From Hyphomonas sp. (lineage in GTDB: Bacteria > Pseudomonadota > Alphaproteobacteria > Caulobacterales > Hyphomonadaceae), in assembly GCA_002700305.1 (NCBI GenBank), contig PACZ01000003.1:1-64000 (forward strand): a stretch of DNA of 64,000 bases, read 5' to 3'. Shown in pieces: positions 52,143-60,197 of the stretch (position 1 is its first letter; every line of letters begins with the position of its first letter). Under the pieces are notes generated by a model. It was not told the DNA's origin. It saw only the letters and a program-made list of their open reading frames with translations, and did not search any database. The translations under genes were made by a program, and so were the position numbers.

Positions 52143-53306
52143 ATGGATGGAATTCGACTCCGCGCAGCCAGCCTGTGCCTCGCAGCCATCGCTCTCTCGC
52201 AGGCGCCGGCCTTCGCTGACTGCCCCGATACCGCGCTGCAATCGACCGCCGACAATTTCATTGCGGTCAGCCAGCCCGGCGCCAATGTCCCCGAAATCCT
52301 CAAGACTGTTGATGGTCTGGTCGAGGCCTGTCCGACCGACCCCTTTGTGCTGAAGCTCGCCGCGATGACCTACGCGAACGCTCCGTCGCCAGACACCGCG
52401 GTTTCGGTTGACCGTTTCACGACGTCGCTCAACCTGATCTCGCGTATGTGGGAACATGTCGATGACGGTCCGTCGGCAAAATCCGTCACCGACCAGAACG
52501 GACAGAAACAGACCGTCAACTTCCTGAACCTCTATGCAATCGAGGAACAGATACTGGGCGGCTTGTTGCAAGCCGAGCTGATGTCGGGCGTCCAGTCGTC
52601 CTACACGCACCCCCCGGCCGGCAGCGACCCGGGAACGGGCTGCCGGGGCATGTACAGTACTGCCGCCTCGATCGCCTCCAAATGGGTCCGGTCGCGGGGG
52701 GATCATCCGGGCGCTTACAGCCTGATGGATGACAGGATCGCCAGATGCGAAGCGGACCTCGCTGACAGGCGCTACACAAGGATGCTGGGCGCTCGCGCGC
52801 GGGCCTTTTTGGCGTCCATTCAACGCGATCCGCGGCAGGAGGGTGCACTTGAGAAAGCCGCCCAAGCCAAGGCGGACTCTGAACGGTTCATCGAATTGTT
52901 CGGCGACTACGACTATGCGGGCTGGTCGCAAAGCGATGCTCAGGCCCTGGAACAGGCCACCGCAATTGTCCGTGCCAATCAGCCGCTTGAGCTGTCAGAG
53001 GCGGTGTTCATGTCGCCCCGGCTTGAAGACCCTGCCACCCAGCACGCGCTCGCGCTGATGCTCGATGAGGCGTTGGCGGAAGATGCACAATCGGGTCTTG
53101 CCAGCGCCTACAGGGCCTATCGCGCGGCGCTCAAGACCGCCTACGACCTGACCGGATCTCTGGACGATCCGGCCCCGGCCCGCCTCATGCTCTACAAGGC
53201 CGCCGAAGCCCAGGCCAGCGGCAAGGTCCGCGCCCCCGGCCACGAATCCCTCGAACCGCCCCCGGCCTTCCTCTACAAATGGATCAAACCGGCAGAGTTG
53301 GAATAG
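52143..53306 (+). CDS. Secreted protein of unknown function
   Basis: The 387-residue product has a signal peptide (MDGIRLRAASLCLAAIALSQ, then APAFA before DCPDTA). The mature part is helical and Ala-rich with several cysteines (DCPDT, EACPTD, TGCRGM, RCEADL), giving possible disulfides. It looks like a TPR-like or helical-repeat scaffold (YTRMLGARARAFLASIQRD, EGALEKAAQAKADSERFIEL). GGAG lies before the ATG at 52143. The gene sits 15 bp after hemB, in the same orientation. A 24-of-25 nt copy of hemB sequence appears just after its stop. I do not recognise the family. Confidence 0.78.
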   Translation: MDGIRLRAASLCLAAIALSQAPAFADCPDTALQSTADNFIAVSQPGANVPEILKTVDGLVEACPTDPFVLKLAAMTYANAPSPDTAVSVDRFTTSLNLISRMWEHVDDGPSAKSVTDQNGQKQTVNFLNLYAIEEQILGGLLQAELMSGVQSSYTHPPAGSDPGTGCRGMYSTAASIASKWVRSRGDHPGAYSLMDDRIARCEADLADRRYTRMLGARARAFLASIQRDPRQEGALEKAAQAKADSERFIELFGDYDYAGWSQSDAQALEQATAIVRANQPLELSEAVFMSPRLEDPATQHALALMLDEALAEDAQSGLASAYRAYRAALKTAYDLTGSLDDPAPARLMLYKAAEAQASGKVRAPGHESLEPPPAFLYKWIKPAELE

Positions 53307-53311
53307 AGTCA

Positions 53312-53336
53312 GGTCCTCCGTATCTGGACATTGTGC
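53312..53336 (+). repeat. Duplicated fragment of hemB downstream of the hypothetical gene
   Basis: Bases 53312-53336 match hemB bases 51903-51927 at 24 of 25 positions, including the 20-mer TCCGTATCTGGACATTGTGC exactly. The single difference is one C for T at position 5. In hemB this encodes the conserved GLPYLDIVQ segment near K256. Here it lies in non-coding sequence, 6 bp after a stop codon. Confidence 0.9.
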
Positions 53337-53412
53337 TCCACCCCTCCCGCCCGTGCCAAACTCATCCTTAGTGAAGCCGAAGGATGACTGGCACAGGCCG
53401 AACCCTCAGCCT

Positions 53413-54216
53413 TCACGCCTCCTGCACTTCCGCAGGCGCCGCCTTCTGGCGGACCAGCAGGATCAGCACCGCGATGGCACTTCCCAGCACCAGCGTCGCC
53501 CAGACGCGGCTGAGCTCAAGCCCGCCTTGCGCGTAGGGCTTGTCCAGGAAATCCCCCACGACCGCGCCGAGCGGCCGCGTCAGGATGAAGGCCGCCCAGA
53601 ACAGCGCCACCCGGTCAATCGATGTGCGGAACCAGGCCAGAGCGATTAGCGCCAGCAGCGAGCCGAAAATGACCGCTGAGCCCAGATAGCCGAGCGGTCC
53701 ATCCGCGATCCAGTCGCCCAGTGCCGTGCCGAGCGTCTGGGAAAACGTGATCGTCAGCCAGTAGAAGACCTCCGCCCGTGGCGCGTGCACCGAACTGACA
53801 GAAACGGTGCCCAGCACCTGACGCCAGACAAACAACGACGCCAGCACGGCCGCCAGCAAGACCAGCGCGCCGCCCGGATAACCGATGCCCATCGACCGCG
53901 TGGCAAAGTCGGCCATGGTCGTGCCGGCCGTGGTCGAGGCGATGATGGTCGCCCAATAGAGCCATGCATTGAACCGGCTGGCGCGAATTTGCGCATACAC
54001 CAGCACCGCCAGAATGAGGCCGAACAGGCCCGTGCCGATCAGATAGCCGCTTTGCCAGAAGGATGTGGACGCGTTGGCGGTCGTCTCCCCCAGCCACGAC
54101 ATCGAGACGCTGTCGCCGGCTGTCTCGCCGAACGTGGTCGCCAGGATCTTGATGATCCAGAACCCGAAGGTGATGGCGGGCACCTTGGTCAGTACGGCTT
54201 TTTCGGTTTGGGTCAC
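53413..54216 (-). CDS. COG4705-type membrane protein with four repeats
   Basis: The 267-residue protein has about eight hydrophobic segments. KVPAITFGFWIIKILATTFG followed by ETAGDS is the COG4705 pattern, a family of uncharacterised membrane proteins. A W followed 15 residues later by D occurs four times: W20-D35, W88-D103, W153-D168 and W207-D222, each with T/S and G in between, so the protein is an internal four-fold repeat with acidic residues in membrane helices. A cation or metal transport role is a guess. The start codon is GTG with GGAG/GAGG upstream. It diverges from the membrane HTH gene. Confidence 0.8.
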   Translation of the reverse strand: MTQTEKAVLTKVPAITFGFWIIKILATTFGETAGDSVSMSWLGETTANASTSFWQSGYLIGTGLFGLILAVLVYAQIRASRFNAWLYWATIIASTTAGTTMADFATRSMGIGYPGGALVLLAAVLASLFVWRQVLGTVSVSSVHAPRAEVFYWLTITFSQTLGTALGDWIADGPLGYLGSAVIFGSLLALIALAWFRTSIDRVALFWAAFILTRPLGAVVGDFLDKPYAQGGLELSRVWATLVLGSAIAVLILLVRQKAAPAEVQEA

Positions 54217-54320
54217 GCCTCAGCTCCTTGGTTGATCGGAATCCGGTGTGGCTGCTAAACCCGGCGCGTGGGAAAGCCCATAAGCGGGCGCTTAAAGCGC
54301 TCAAACTAAGCGGATGTCCT

Positions 54321-54875
54321 ATGAAAGAATCCCCCCAGGCCAGCGCCCGCCGAGTGGCGCGGCTTCCGGAATGGTCACTGCTGCTTCCGGTGGGGCTGAT
54401 GACGCTTCAGGTCGTCGCGGCGGCCTTCTTTGTCGCCGACGGATTCGAAGACTGGCTCGTGGCCAGCACGAACGGACCAAGGCTCGAACTGGCGATGGAA
54501 TGCGTGATCGCCGTCGCTTTGCTGACGGGGGTCATTCTCAGTTCCCGAAATATCGTTCGCCTCACCCGGGATCTGCGCCGCAAGGAACAGGCGCTGTCGC
54601 GGGCGCGGGGGGCGTTCGCGGAGCACATTGATCTGCGCTTCAGGGAATGGGGCCTCACCAAAGGCGAAGGCGAGGTCGCGCTCTTCGCCCTCAAGGGCTG
54701 CGACGTGGCCGAGATTGCCCGGCTGCGCGGCGCGGCGGCCGGAACGATCCGGTCGCAGCTCAGCCAGATTTACGCCAAAGCCGGCGTGAACAGCCAGGCG
54801 ATGCTGGTCTCCGTCTTCATCGATGACCTGCTGGACGAACCAGCAATATCAGGCAGCGACCCGGCCCAACCCTGA
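54321..54875 (+). CDS. Membrane-anchored LuxR-type HTH regulator
   Basis: The 184-residue protein has two membrane segments in its first half (about residues 20-41 and 60-77: EWSLLLPVGLMTLQVVAAAF, ECVIAVALLTGVILSS), a short linker, then a LuxR/FixJ-like HTH (FREWGLTKGEGEVALFALKG, AAAGTIRSQLSQIYAKAGV). Regulators of this layout occur in Alphaproteobacteria; the DNA-binding part works at the membrane. The signal and targets are unknown. The frame extends to 54228, but the ATG at 54321 fits the protein. It faces the COG4705 gene across 104 bp, which is a possible target. Confidence 0.8.
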   Translation: MKESPQASARRVARLPEWSLLLPVGLMTLQVVAAAFFVADGFEDWLVASTNGPRLELAMECVIAVALLTGVILSSRNIVRLTRDLRRKEQALSRARGAFAEHIDLRFREWGLTKGEGEVALFALKGCDVAEIARLRGAAAGTIRSQLSQIYAKAGVNSQAMLVSVFIDDLLDEPAISGSDPAQP

Positions 54876-54891
54876 CCTTTTTAGCCCCTCT

Positions 54892-55494
54892 TCACCCCGC
54901 CAGCCGCTCAAAATTCGCGAGCAGCATCTGAAGCGTCAGTTCCCTTGCCCGGCCCTCTGGCTTGCCGATCAGTTTGCCGAGTGACGGTCCGAACAGGCCG
55001 ACGCCGACGGCGAGGGTGACGCTGAGCAGGATCATGTCTTCGGCGAGGTCTTCCGGCACGCCGGCGCTGGAGATCTTTTTCTGGGCAACCTCCTGCACCG
55101 CCTCGCGCACGACGGTCAGGCGGCTGGTTTCGTCGGTGAGTTCCAGCCAGGCCGCGAGGCGCGCGGCACCCGGTGTCTCCAGCGCATCGAACAGCGTTTT
55201 CAGGCCGACGGCGCGGGCCTCGACCGGTGCATCGGCCGGGATTTCGATGGCCATGATGCTGTCGACCAGATCCGCGATCATCCGCTCCATCAGGGCGGTG
55301 TGAACGGCGCTGATGGAGCCGAAGTGGTGCAGCACGGTCGCATTGGCGACGCCTGCGGCCTTCGCCACATCCGCCAGCCGCAGCGATTGTGGGCCCTGTT
55401 CCACCAATAGCTGCTCGGCCGCCGCCAGGATGTTGGCGCGGGATTCTTCCGGACTGCGCCGGACTCGCGGGGTATCTTTATTCTTTATTGACAT
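54892..55494 (-). CDS. TetR-family transcriptional regulator
   Basis: The 200-residue regulator has an N-terminal HTH (SRANILAAAEQLLVEQGPQS and LADVAKAAGVANATVLHHFG) and a helical ligand domain. It opens directly opposite the PF10118 gene, 68 bp between start codons. TGAC/GTCA repeats overlap its own ATG, so it probably represses itself and the divergent gene in the absence of a ligand. The ligand is unknown. Confidence 0.93.
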   Translation of the reverse strand: MSIKNKDTPRVRRSPEESRANILAAAEQLLVEQGPQSLRLADVAKAAGVANATVLHHFGSISAVHTALMERMIADLVDSIMAIEIPADAPVEARAVGLKTLFDALETPGAARLAAWLELTDETSRLTVVREAVQEVAQKKISSAGVPEDLAEDMILLSVTLAVGVGLFGPSLGKLIGKPEGRARELTLQMLLANFERLAG

Positions 55495-55519
55495 TTTTGT
55501 CAGTAGTGTTATTTGTCAG
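55489..55519. promoter_or_regulatory. TetR operator-like repeats in the divergent gap
   Basis: TGAC (55489-55492) faces GTCA (55499-55502) across 6 bp. TTTGTCAG occurs at 55496-55503 and again at 55512-55519, a 16-bp period. The block covers the TetR start codon (55494) and may include a TTGACA -35 box for the divergent gene. Binding by the TetR protein is inferred. Confidence 0.5.
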
Positions 55520-55562
55520 CATAAGCCTGTTGTCCAGATATTTCCTCAAGGTTCCTAGCACC

Positions 55563-56423
55563 ATGACGACCAAGCGCACGCCTGAAGATGTAACGATTCT
55601 GCCCCGCGACCTGCATTTCGACATGGCCGCCGCCGACAATGGCCCTTGGCTGGACGGCGATCCCGTGGCCACTGCCGTGTTCAACGCCATGTCGCTGACC
55701 TTCCCGGATGGCGAGCGCATGTTCATCGATGCCGTGAAGGCCTACAAGAATGAGGTCTCCGGCAAGCTGGAACAGGATGTGAAGGACTTCATCCGCCAGG
55801 AAGCCATTCACTCGCGTGAGCACCACCTGCTGAACAACAAGATCGACCGGACGAAATACCCGGTCGACGCGATCGAGGGACAGATCCGCGAGAAAGTGAA
55901 ATTCGCCTATGAAGGCGGCCGGTTCCGTATGCTGATGGCGACGATCTGCCTGGAACACTTCACCGCCATGATGGCAGACCTGATGATGGATCTGAACACC
56001 GACTACGGCCCGCTGTTCAGCAAGACCGATCCGGCACTGGAACGCCTGTGGCGCTGGCACGCCATGGAAGAGACCGAGCACAAGGCGGTTGCCTATGACG
56101 TCTTCCTCGAAGCGACGAAAGACTGGTCGCCGCTGAAGCGCTATTACCGCCGCTGCATGTCCATGCTGATCATCACCAGCAATTTCACCGGGAATATCGC
56201 CGGTTATGCCGCAGAGCTGCTGAAAGCCGATGGCTACACGCAGAAAGAGGCAGATCGCGCCGTGAAGGCCTTCCTCTGGAAGAAGCCTTCCCTGTTCGGC
56301 ATCGGCTGGAAAACCTGGCTGTCCTGGTTCAAGCCGGGCTTCCACCCATGGGATCATGACAATCGCGAAGAGATGGCGGCCTGGAAAGACGAATTCACCC
56401 CGGCCCAGGTCCCGGCGGAATAA
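55563..56423 (+). CDS. PF10118 metal-dependent hydrolase-like protein
   Basis: The 286-residue protein is mostly helical and carries clusters of acidic and His residues: FIRQEAIHSREHHLLNN, CLEHFTAMMADLM and MEETEHKAVAYDVFLEA. The pattern matches PF10118, annotated as predicted metal-dependent hydrolase, with a ferritin-like four-helix look; the reaction is unknown. ATG 55563 follows the divergent operator. The long frame from 55389 is mostly antisense to the TetR gene. Control by the neighbouring TetR protein is likely, since the two share one 68-bp promoter region. Confidence 0.88.
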   Translation: MTTKRTPEDVTILPRDLHFDMAAADNGPWLDGDPVATAVFNAMSLTFPDGERMFIDAVKAYKNEVSGKLEQDVKDFIRQEAIHSREHHLLNNKIDRTKYPVDAIEGQIREKVKFAYEGGRFRMLMATICLEHFTAMMADLMMDLNTDYGPLFSKTDPALERLWRWHAMEETEHKAVAYDVFLEATKDWSPLKRYYRRCMSMLIITSNFTGNIAGYAAELLKADGYTQKEADRAVKAFLWKKPSLFGIGWKTWLSWFKPGFHPWDHDNREEMAAWKDEFTPAQVPAE

Positions 56424-56507
56424 ACAGCGGGACTGAACGGCGTTCATAGGCTCTTGCCGGGCGGGCAGGACATGCTACCGATGGGTGAACACTTTCAGGA
56501 GCCCCGC

Positions 56508-56864
56508 ATGATCCGTTCCCTCGCCGCTGCCAGCCTCGCGATTGTCTTCACAGCCATCCCGGCGCAGGCCGAGACCGACTCTCAGACACTGGCTGCCTGC
56601 ATGATCGAGCATTCGACCGAAACGGATGTCGCGACCATGAAGGAATTGATGCTGTACGCCCTGCAGGATCAGGAAGAGGAAGCGACGTCTTCCCTGCTCA
56701 AAATCGCCTTCAGCGCCACCAGCATCGCCACCAGTGATTGCGGCATGAGCCTGTCGGACCTCGATTCACCGCTGTTTGAAGACGCCATGCAGATCTATGG
56801 CGAACACCTCGGAACGGTGATCATGGAGCGCGCGCTCTCCTTCCTTGGTGATTTCGGCGAATAG
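56508..56864 (+). CDS. Small exported protein of unknown function
   Basis: The 118-residue product has a signal peptide (MIRSLAAASLAIVFTAIPAQ ending at AQA-E). The mature part is helical, with two cysteines (AACMIEHS, SDCGMS). AGGAG lies before the ATG at 56508. No family is recognised. It may be cotranscribed with the PF10118 gene upstream, 84 bp away. The gap after it is about 200 bp and holds a terminator for the opposite strand. Confidence 0.7.
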   Translation: MIRSLAAASLAIVFTAIPAQAETDSQTLAACMIEHSTETDVATMKELMLYALQDQEEEATSSLLKIAFSATSIATSDCGMSLSDLDSPLFEDAMQIYGEHLGTVIMERALSFLGDFGE

Positions 56865-56952
56865 TCGCGCGTCCGAAAAAATATTCCGCTTACTGACAAG
56901 ATAGCTGATGGCTAATACCCAGCCAGCAGGCACGGTGCCGCTTACCCGCCGC

Positions 56953-56993
56953 TCAAAAAGCCATGGCCCGCGGCATTCCTGCGCGCGGGCCAT
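56953..56993 (-). terminator. Rho-independent terminator of the FKBP gene
   Basis: On the minus strand a perfect 10-bp stem (ATGGCCCGCG / CGCGGGCCAT) is followed by GGCTTTTTGAG. The stem spans 56963-56972 and 56984-56993. It lies about 70 bp past the FKBP stop and could also slow transcripts from the other direction. Confidence 0.75.
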
Positions 56994-57063
56994 ACTCTTT
57001 GCCTTCAGCGCATCCGCACCCCGCAGGATGTGAGACGGCGCCGGAAGATATTTGTCAGCTGCC

Positions 57064-57501
57064 TCAGGCGGCCGGTTTGATCTCGACCAGCTCGATGGCG
57101 AAGGTCAGGTCCTGACCCGCCAGCGGGTGATTGGCGTCCAGCGTCACCGTGGTTTCGTTCGCATCGACCACGACAACCGGAATGACCTGGCCGTTCTGGG
57201 CCTGCATCTGGAGGCGCGTGCCGACTTCGGTCGGGATCTCGGCCGGGATTTCGGTGCGCTGCACTTGCTGGCGCATGTCCGGATTGACCGGGCCATAAGC
57301 CTGGTCGCACGGGACATTGACGGTTTTCTTGTCGCCGACAGCCATGCCCGGCATGGCCGAATCGAGGCCCGGGATGATTTGTCCGGAACCGACCTGGAAG
57401 GCCAGCGGGTCACGGCCTTCGGAGCTGTCGAAGGTCGTGCCGTCGTTCAGCGTCCCGGTATAGTGAATGCTGACGGTGTCACCGTTTTTGACCTGCGTCA
57501 T
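57064..57501 (-). CDS. FKBP-type peptidyl-prolyl isomerase, SlyD-like
   Basis: The 145-residue protein speeds cis-trans isomerisation at proline and may act as a chaperone. The FKBP core is DTVSIHYTGTLNDGTTFDSS, with FQVGSGQIIPGLDSAMPGM completing the active-site loop. The central strand pair and the extra loop (AYGPVNPDMRQQVQRTEIPA) correspond to the insert-in-flap domain of SlyD. There is no His-rich tail. The open frame runs further upstream but is antisense; ATG at 57501 has GGAATT nearby. Confidence 0.92.
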   Translation of the reverse strand: MTQVKNGDTVSIHYTGTLNDGTTFDSSEGRDPLAFQVGSGQIIPGLDSAMPGMAVGDKKTVNVPCDQAYGPVNPDMRQQVQRTEIPAEIPTEVGTRLQMQAQNGQVIPVVVVDANETTVTLDANHPLAGQDLTFAIELVEIKPAA

Positions 57502-57625
57502 GATAATTCCAATCTTTTCGGGGGTGTGGGTCATCAAAGGCCGCGTCGCTCTCGCGGGTGCTTTGGGGGTCTCACCCCACAACCTAGGAGTTCCCGCCGG
57601 GATGTAAACCCGCCGCCCGGCTTGC

Positions 57626-58180
57626 TTACAGCGGCTTGCGCATGTGAATGATCGTGCTCTTCTCTCCATTCGCGCCGATCTGGTGCACAGTGTGGAACGC
57701 CACATAGCCGCGCGCTTCGTAGAGCGGCAGTCCTGGCACGGTGGAACCAAGCTCGATCGTTTGGAAGCCGGCCTCACGCGCTGCCTGCTCGCCAAGGTCC
57801 AGCAGCATCGAGCCGATCCCGCGGCGCGTCCAGTCAGGATGCGTGTACATCGCGCGGATGCGGGCCGCCTCGGTCGCCGGGTCCGACAGGCTGTCATCGC
57901 GCCCGACCGTATGATCGCCGCCATATAACGTGCGCCGTTTGCCCCAGCCGCCGCAGGCCACCATGACCGTCTCACCATCCTTTTCCGTCTCGATCACGAA
58001 ATAGGTGCGGTCGGCGATCAGGCTGCGGTCGACGCCCATCGTTTCCTGCGCCGCCTCGATTTCAGCATCCGACAGGAAGGCCTTCATGTTCTCGGCGATG
58101 GAGGCGCGCATCAGGTCGATGATCGCAGGAATATCGTCTTCCGTCGCAATCCGTGAGCGGAATCGGGTTGGGTCGGTCAT
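57626..58180 (-). CDS. GNAT-family acetyltransferase
   Basis: The 184-residue protein has the GNAT acetyl-CoA loop THPDWTRRGIGSMLLDLGEQ and the strand-helix end ELGSTVPGLPLYEARGYVAF. The first part (RSRIATEDDIPAIIDLMRAS) is the family opening. The acceptor is not known. The frame extends to 58240, but ATG at 58180 gives a normal start. It lies 28 bp past the stop of the DUF389 gene and may belong to that transcript. Confidence 0.9.
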   Translation of the reverse strand: MTDPTRFRSRIATEDDIPAIIDLMRASIAENMKAFLSDAEIEAAQETMGVDRSLIADRTYFVIETEKDGETVMVACGGWGKRRTLYGGDHTVGRDDSLSDPATEAARIRAMYTHPDWTRRGIGSMLLDLGEQAAREAGFQTIELGSTVPGLPLYEARGYVAFHTVHQIGANGEKSTIIHMRKPL

Positions 58181-58208
58181 CAGGAACTCTGGAAATGTCT
58201 GTCTCGTC

Positions 58209-59210
58209 TTATCCGATCGACACTTTGTTCCCGAGATCAAGATAAAGTATCAGCGCCACCGAAGCGACCAGCACAAAGCCTGATAATAGGGCATTCAGCA
58301 GGACGGCCCGGTTGGCATTCTTCTGCTCGATCCACGAACGCGGCCGGATACGGCGCAGCCGGAAAACGATCAGCGCCGACAAGATCAGCGCCGCCACGTT
58401 CAGCGCCAGCAGCAGGCAGGCCCGCAGCGCCAGGGGCCATTCGCCCGCACCTGCAAACAGTCCGACCGCTGCGCCGGGCGGCAGCAGCGCCGCCGCGACC
58501 ATCACGCCGACAAGAGCCGATGCCTGACTGCTGGTGAGAGACAGCGCCGCCGCGCCGCCCGCCGCCATGGCGAGGGCAAGCCCATCCAGCCGCACCTCGG
58601 CCCGTGTCATCAACTCACGGCTCTCCAGATTGATCGGCAGGACGAAAGACAAGGCCAGCGAAAGTGCGAGGGCGACGCCGATGCCAGCGGCCAGCGTCAA
58701 TGTCGACTTTTTCAACAAATTGTCGTCTCCCAGCGCGGCCCCCATCGAAAAGCCAAGAACAGGTCCGAGCAATGGTGCAATCACCATTGCGCCGATCACC
58801 GCCGCGACACCATCCGAATTCAGGCCGATCGTTGCCACGATGGTCGACAGGATCACCATCACGATGAAGTTGCGATCCAGCCGTGCGCCCGTTGCGACGT
58901 CGGAATAGATTTCCTCCCGCGTCGCCTGTTGCGATTTTACCTGTTTGCCTTCCGTCGCTTCTTCCAGCTTTGGCGCGGTCGCTTCGATCGGCAGGATGCT
59001 GATACGCCAGCCATTGCTGCCTTCCAGCGCCGATTGGACATTATCCATCAGAACCTGTTCCACCCCTTCGCGGATGAACACAGAGATCAGCCTGCGGTCC
59101 TTCTGCTCGGTATCGAGGATGTAATAGTCCACCGGCTCAGACGCCTTCACGGCGCTCAGCACATTGTCAAAGCGGTCGCCCGCCTTGAGGTGAATGTCGA
59201 GCCGTCTCAT
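58209..59210 (-). CDS. DUF389 (TIGR00341) membrane protein
   Basis: The 333-residue protein has a cytoplasmic N-terminal domain (MRRLDIHLKAGDRFDNVLSA; about residues 1-105). Six or so membrane segments follow, with IGLNSDGVAAVIGAMVIAPL, ALGDDNLLKKSTLTLAAGI and SALVGVMVAAALLPPGAAVG. This fits the DUF389/TIGR00341 family, membrane proteins of unknown function. It overlaps the dehydrogenase gene upstream by 4 nt (ATGA), so the two are coupled. Confidence 0.92.
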   Translation of the reverse strand: MRRLDIHLKAGDRFDNVLSAVKASEPVDYYILDTEQKDRRLISVFIREGVEQVLMDNVQSALEGSNGWRISILPIEATAPKLEEATEGKQVKSQQATREEIYSDVATGARLDRNFIVMVILSTIVATIGLNSDGVAAVIGAMVIAPLLGPVLGFSMGAALGDDNLLKKSTLTLAAGIGVALALSLALSFVLPINLESRELMTRAEVRLDGLALAMAAGGAAALSLTSSQASALVGVMVAAALLPPGAAVGLFAGAGEWPLALRACLLLALNVAALILSALIVFRLRRIRPRSWIEQKNANRAVLLNALLSGFVLVASVALILYLDLGNKVSIG

Positions 59211-60064
59211 CGCTTCAGCCGCGCCAGCAGGCTGGACGTATCCCAGCGATTGCCGCCCATGGCCTGAACATCGGCGTAATACTGGTCGACCAGCGCGGTC
59301 ACCGGCAGCGTGGCGCCATTGTCGCGTGCGGCTTCCAGGGTGATACGCAGATCCTTGCGCATCCAGTCGACGGCAAAGCCGTGCGTGTAATGATCGTCGA
59401 CCATTGTCTTCCAGCGGTTCTCCATCTGCCAGCTCTGGGCCGCGCCGCCGCTGATCGCCTCGATCACGGCAGCGGTATCGAGCCCGGCCTTCTCGGCAAA
59501 GTGCAGGCCTTCGGCGAGGCCCTGCACAATGCCGGCGATACAGATCTGATTGACGGACTTGGCGAGCTGTCCGGACCCGGCACAGCCGATATGGGTCATC
59601 CGCTTGCCATAGGCCGCCATCACCGGCTGGGCCTGTTCGAAGGTCGGGTCGTCACCGCCGCACATGATGGTGAGGGCGCCATTGCGGGCGCCAGCTTCCC
59701 CGCCGGAGATCGGCGCGTCGAGGAAATGCGCGCCCTTCGCCTTGCAGCGGGCATAGAGATCGCGGGCGAGGTCCGCCGAGGCCGTCGTATGGTCCACCAC
59801 GACCATGCCGGCCGCGACGCTCGGCTCCATGGCGGCGAACACTTCGGCCACGTCCGGATCGTCGCCGAGGCAGAGAAAGACATATTCCGCGCCGAAGGCG
59901 GCAGAGGCCGGGTCTTTCGCCACTTCGCCCTTGTGCTGGGTGGCCCAGTTCTCGGCTTTCGAATGGGTCCGGTTCCACACCACGACCTCATGGCCTTTCG
60001 CGGCCAGATGGCCCGCCATGTGAAATCCCATCACTCCGAGGCCCAGAAATGCCGTGCGTGCCAT
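59207..60064 (-). CDS. 3-hydroxyisobutyrate dehydrogenase-like NAD(P) oxidoreductase
   Basis: The 285-residue protein belongs to the beta-hydroxyacid dehydrogenase family. The dinucleotide loop is FLGLGVMGFHMAGHLAAKGH, the substrate-binding loop is FLDAPISGGEAGARNGALTI, and the catalytic Lys is in GSGQLAKSVNQIC. It oxidises a 3-hydroxy acid to the semialdehyde; 3-hydroxyisobutyrate is a fair guess, since other valine-breakdown enzymes lie elsewhere in this window. It overlaps the DUF389 gene by 4 nt and is divergent from motB. Confidence 0.9.
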   Translation of the reverse strand: MARTAFLGLGVMGFHMAGHLAAKGHEVVVWNRTHSKAENWATQHKGEVAKDPASAAFGAEYVFLCLGDDPDVAEVFAAMEPSVAAGMVVVDHTTASADLARDLYARCKAKGAHFLDAPISGGEAGARNGALTIMCGGDDPTFEQAQPVMAAYGKRMTHIGCAGSGQLAKSVNQICIAGIVQGLAEGLHFAEKAGLDTAAVIEAISGGAAQSWQMENRWKTMVDDHYTHGFAVDWMRKDLRITLEAARDNGATLPVTALVDQYYADVQAMGGNRWDTSSLLARLKR

Positions 60065-60197
60065 ATCGATTCTCCAATTGTACCTGTTCCAGATAGATCG
60101 AATTTCATCGAAATCCCACCGTCTCGCGTGACCTGACCTTCACCAAGGCCTGCTAATACAGGCACACCACTCAGAAGGAGAGGGTCCGAGCGAGCAG

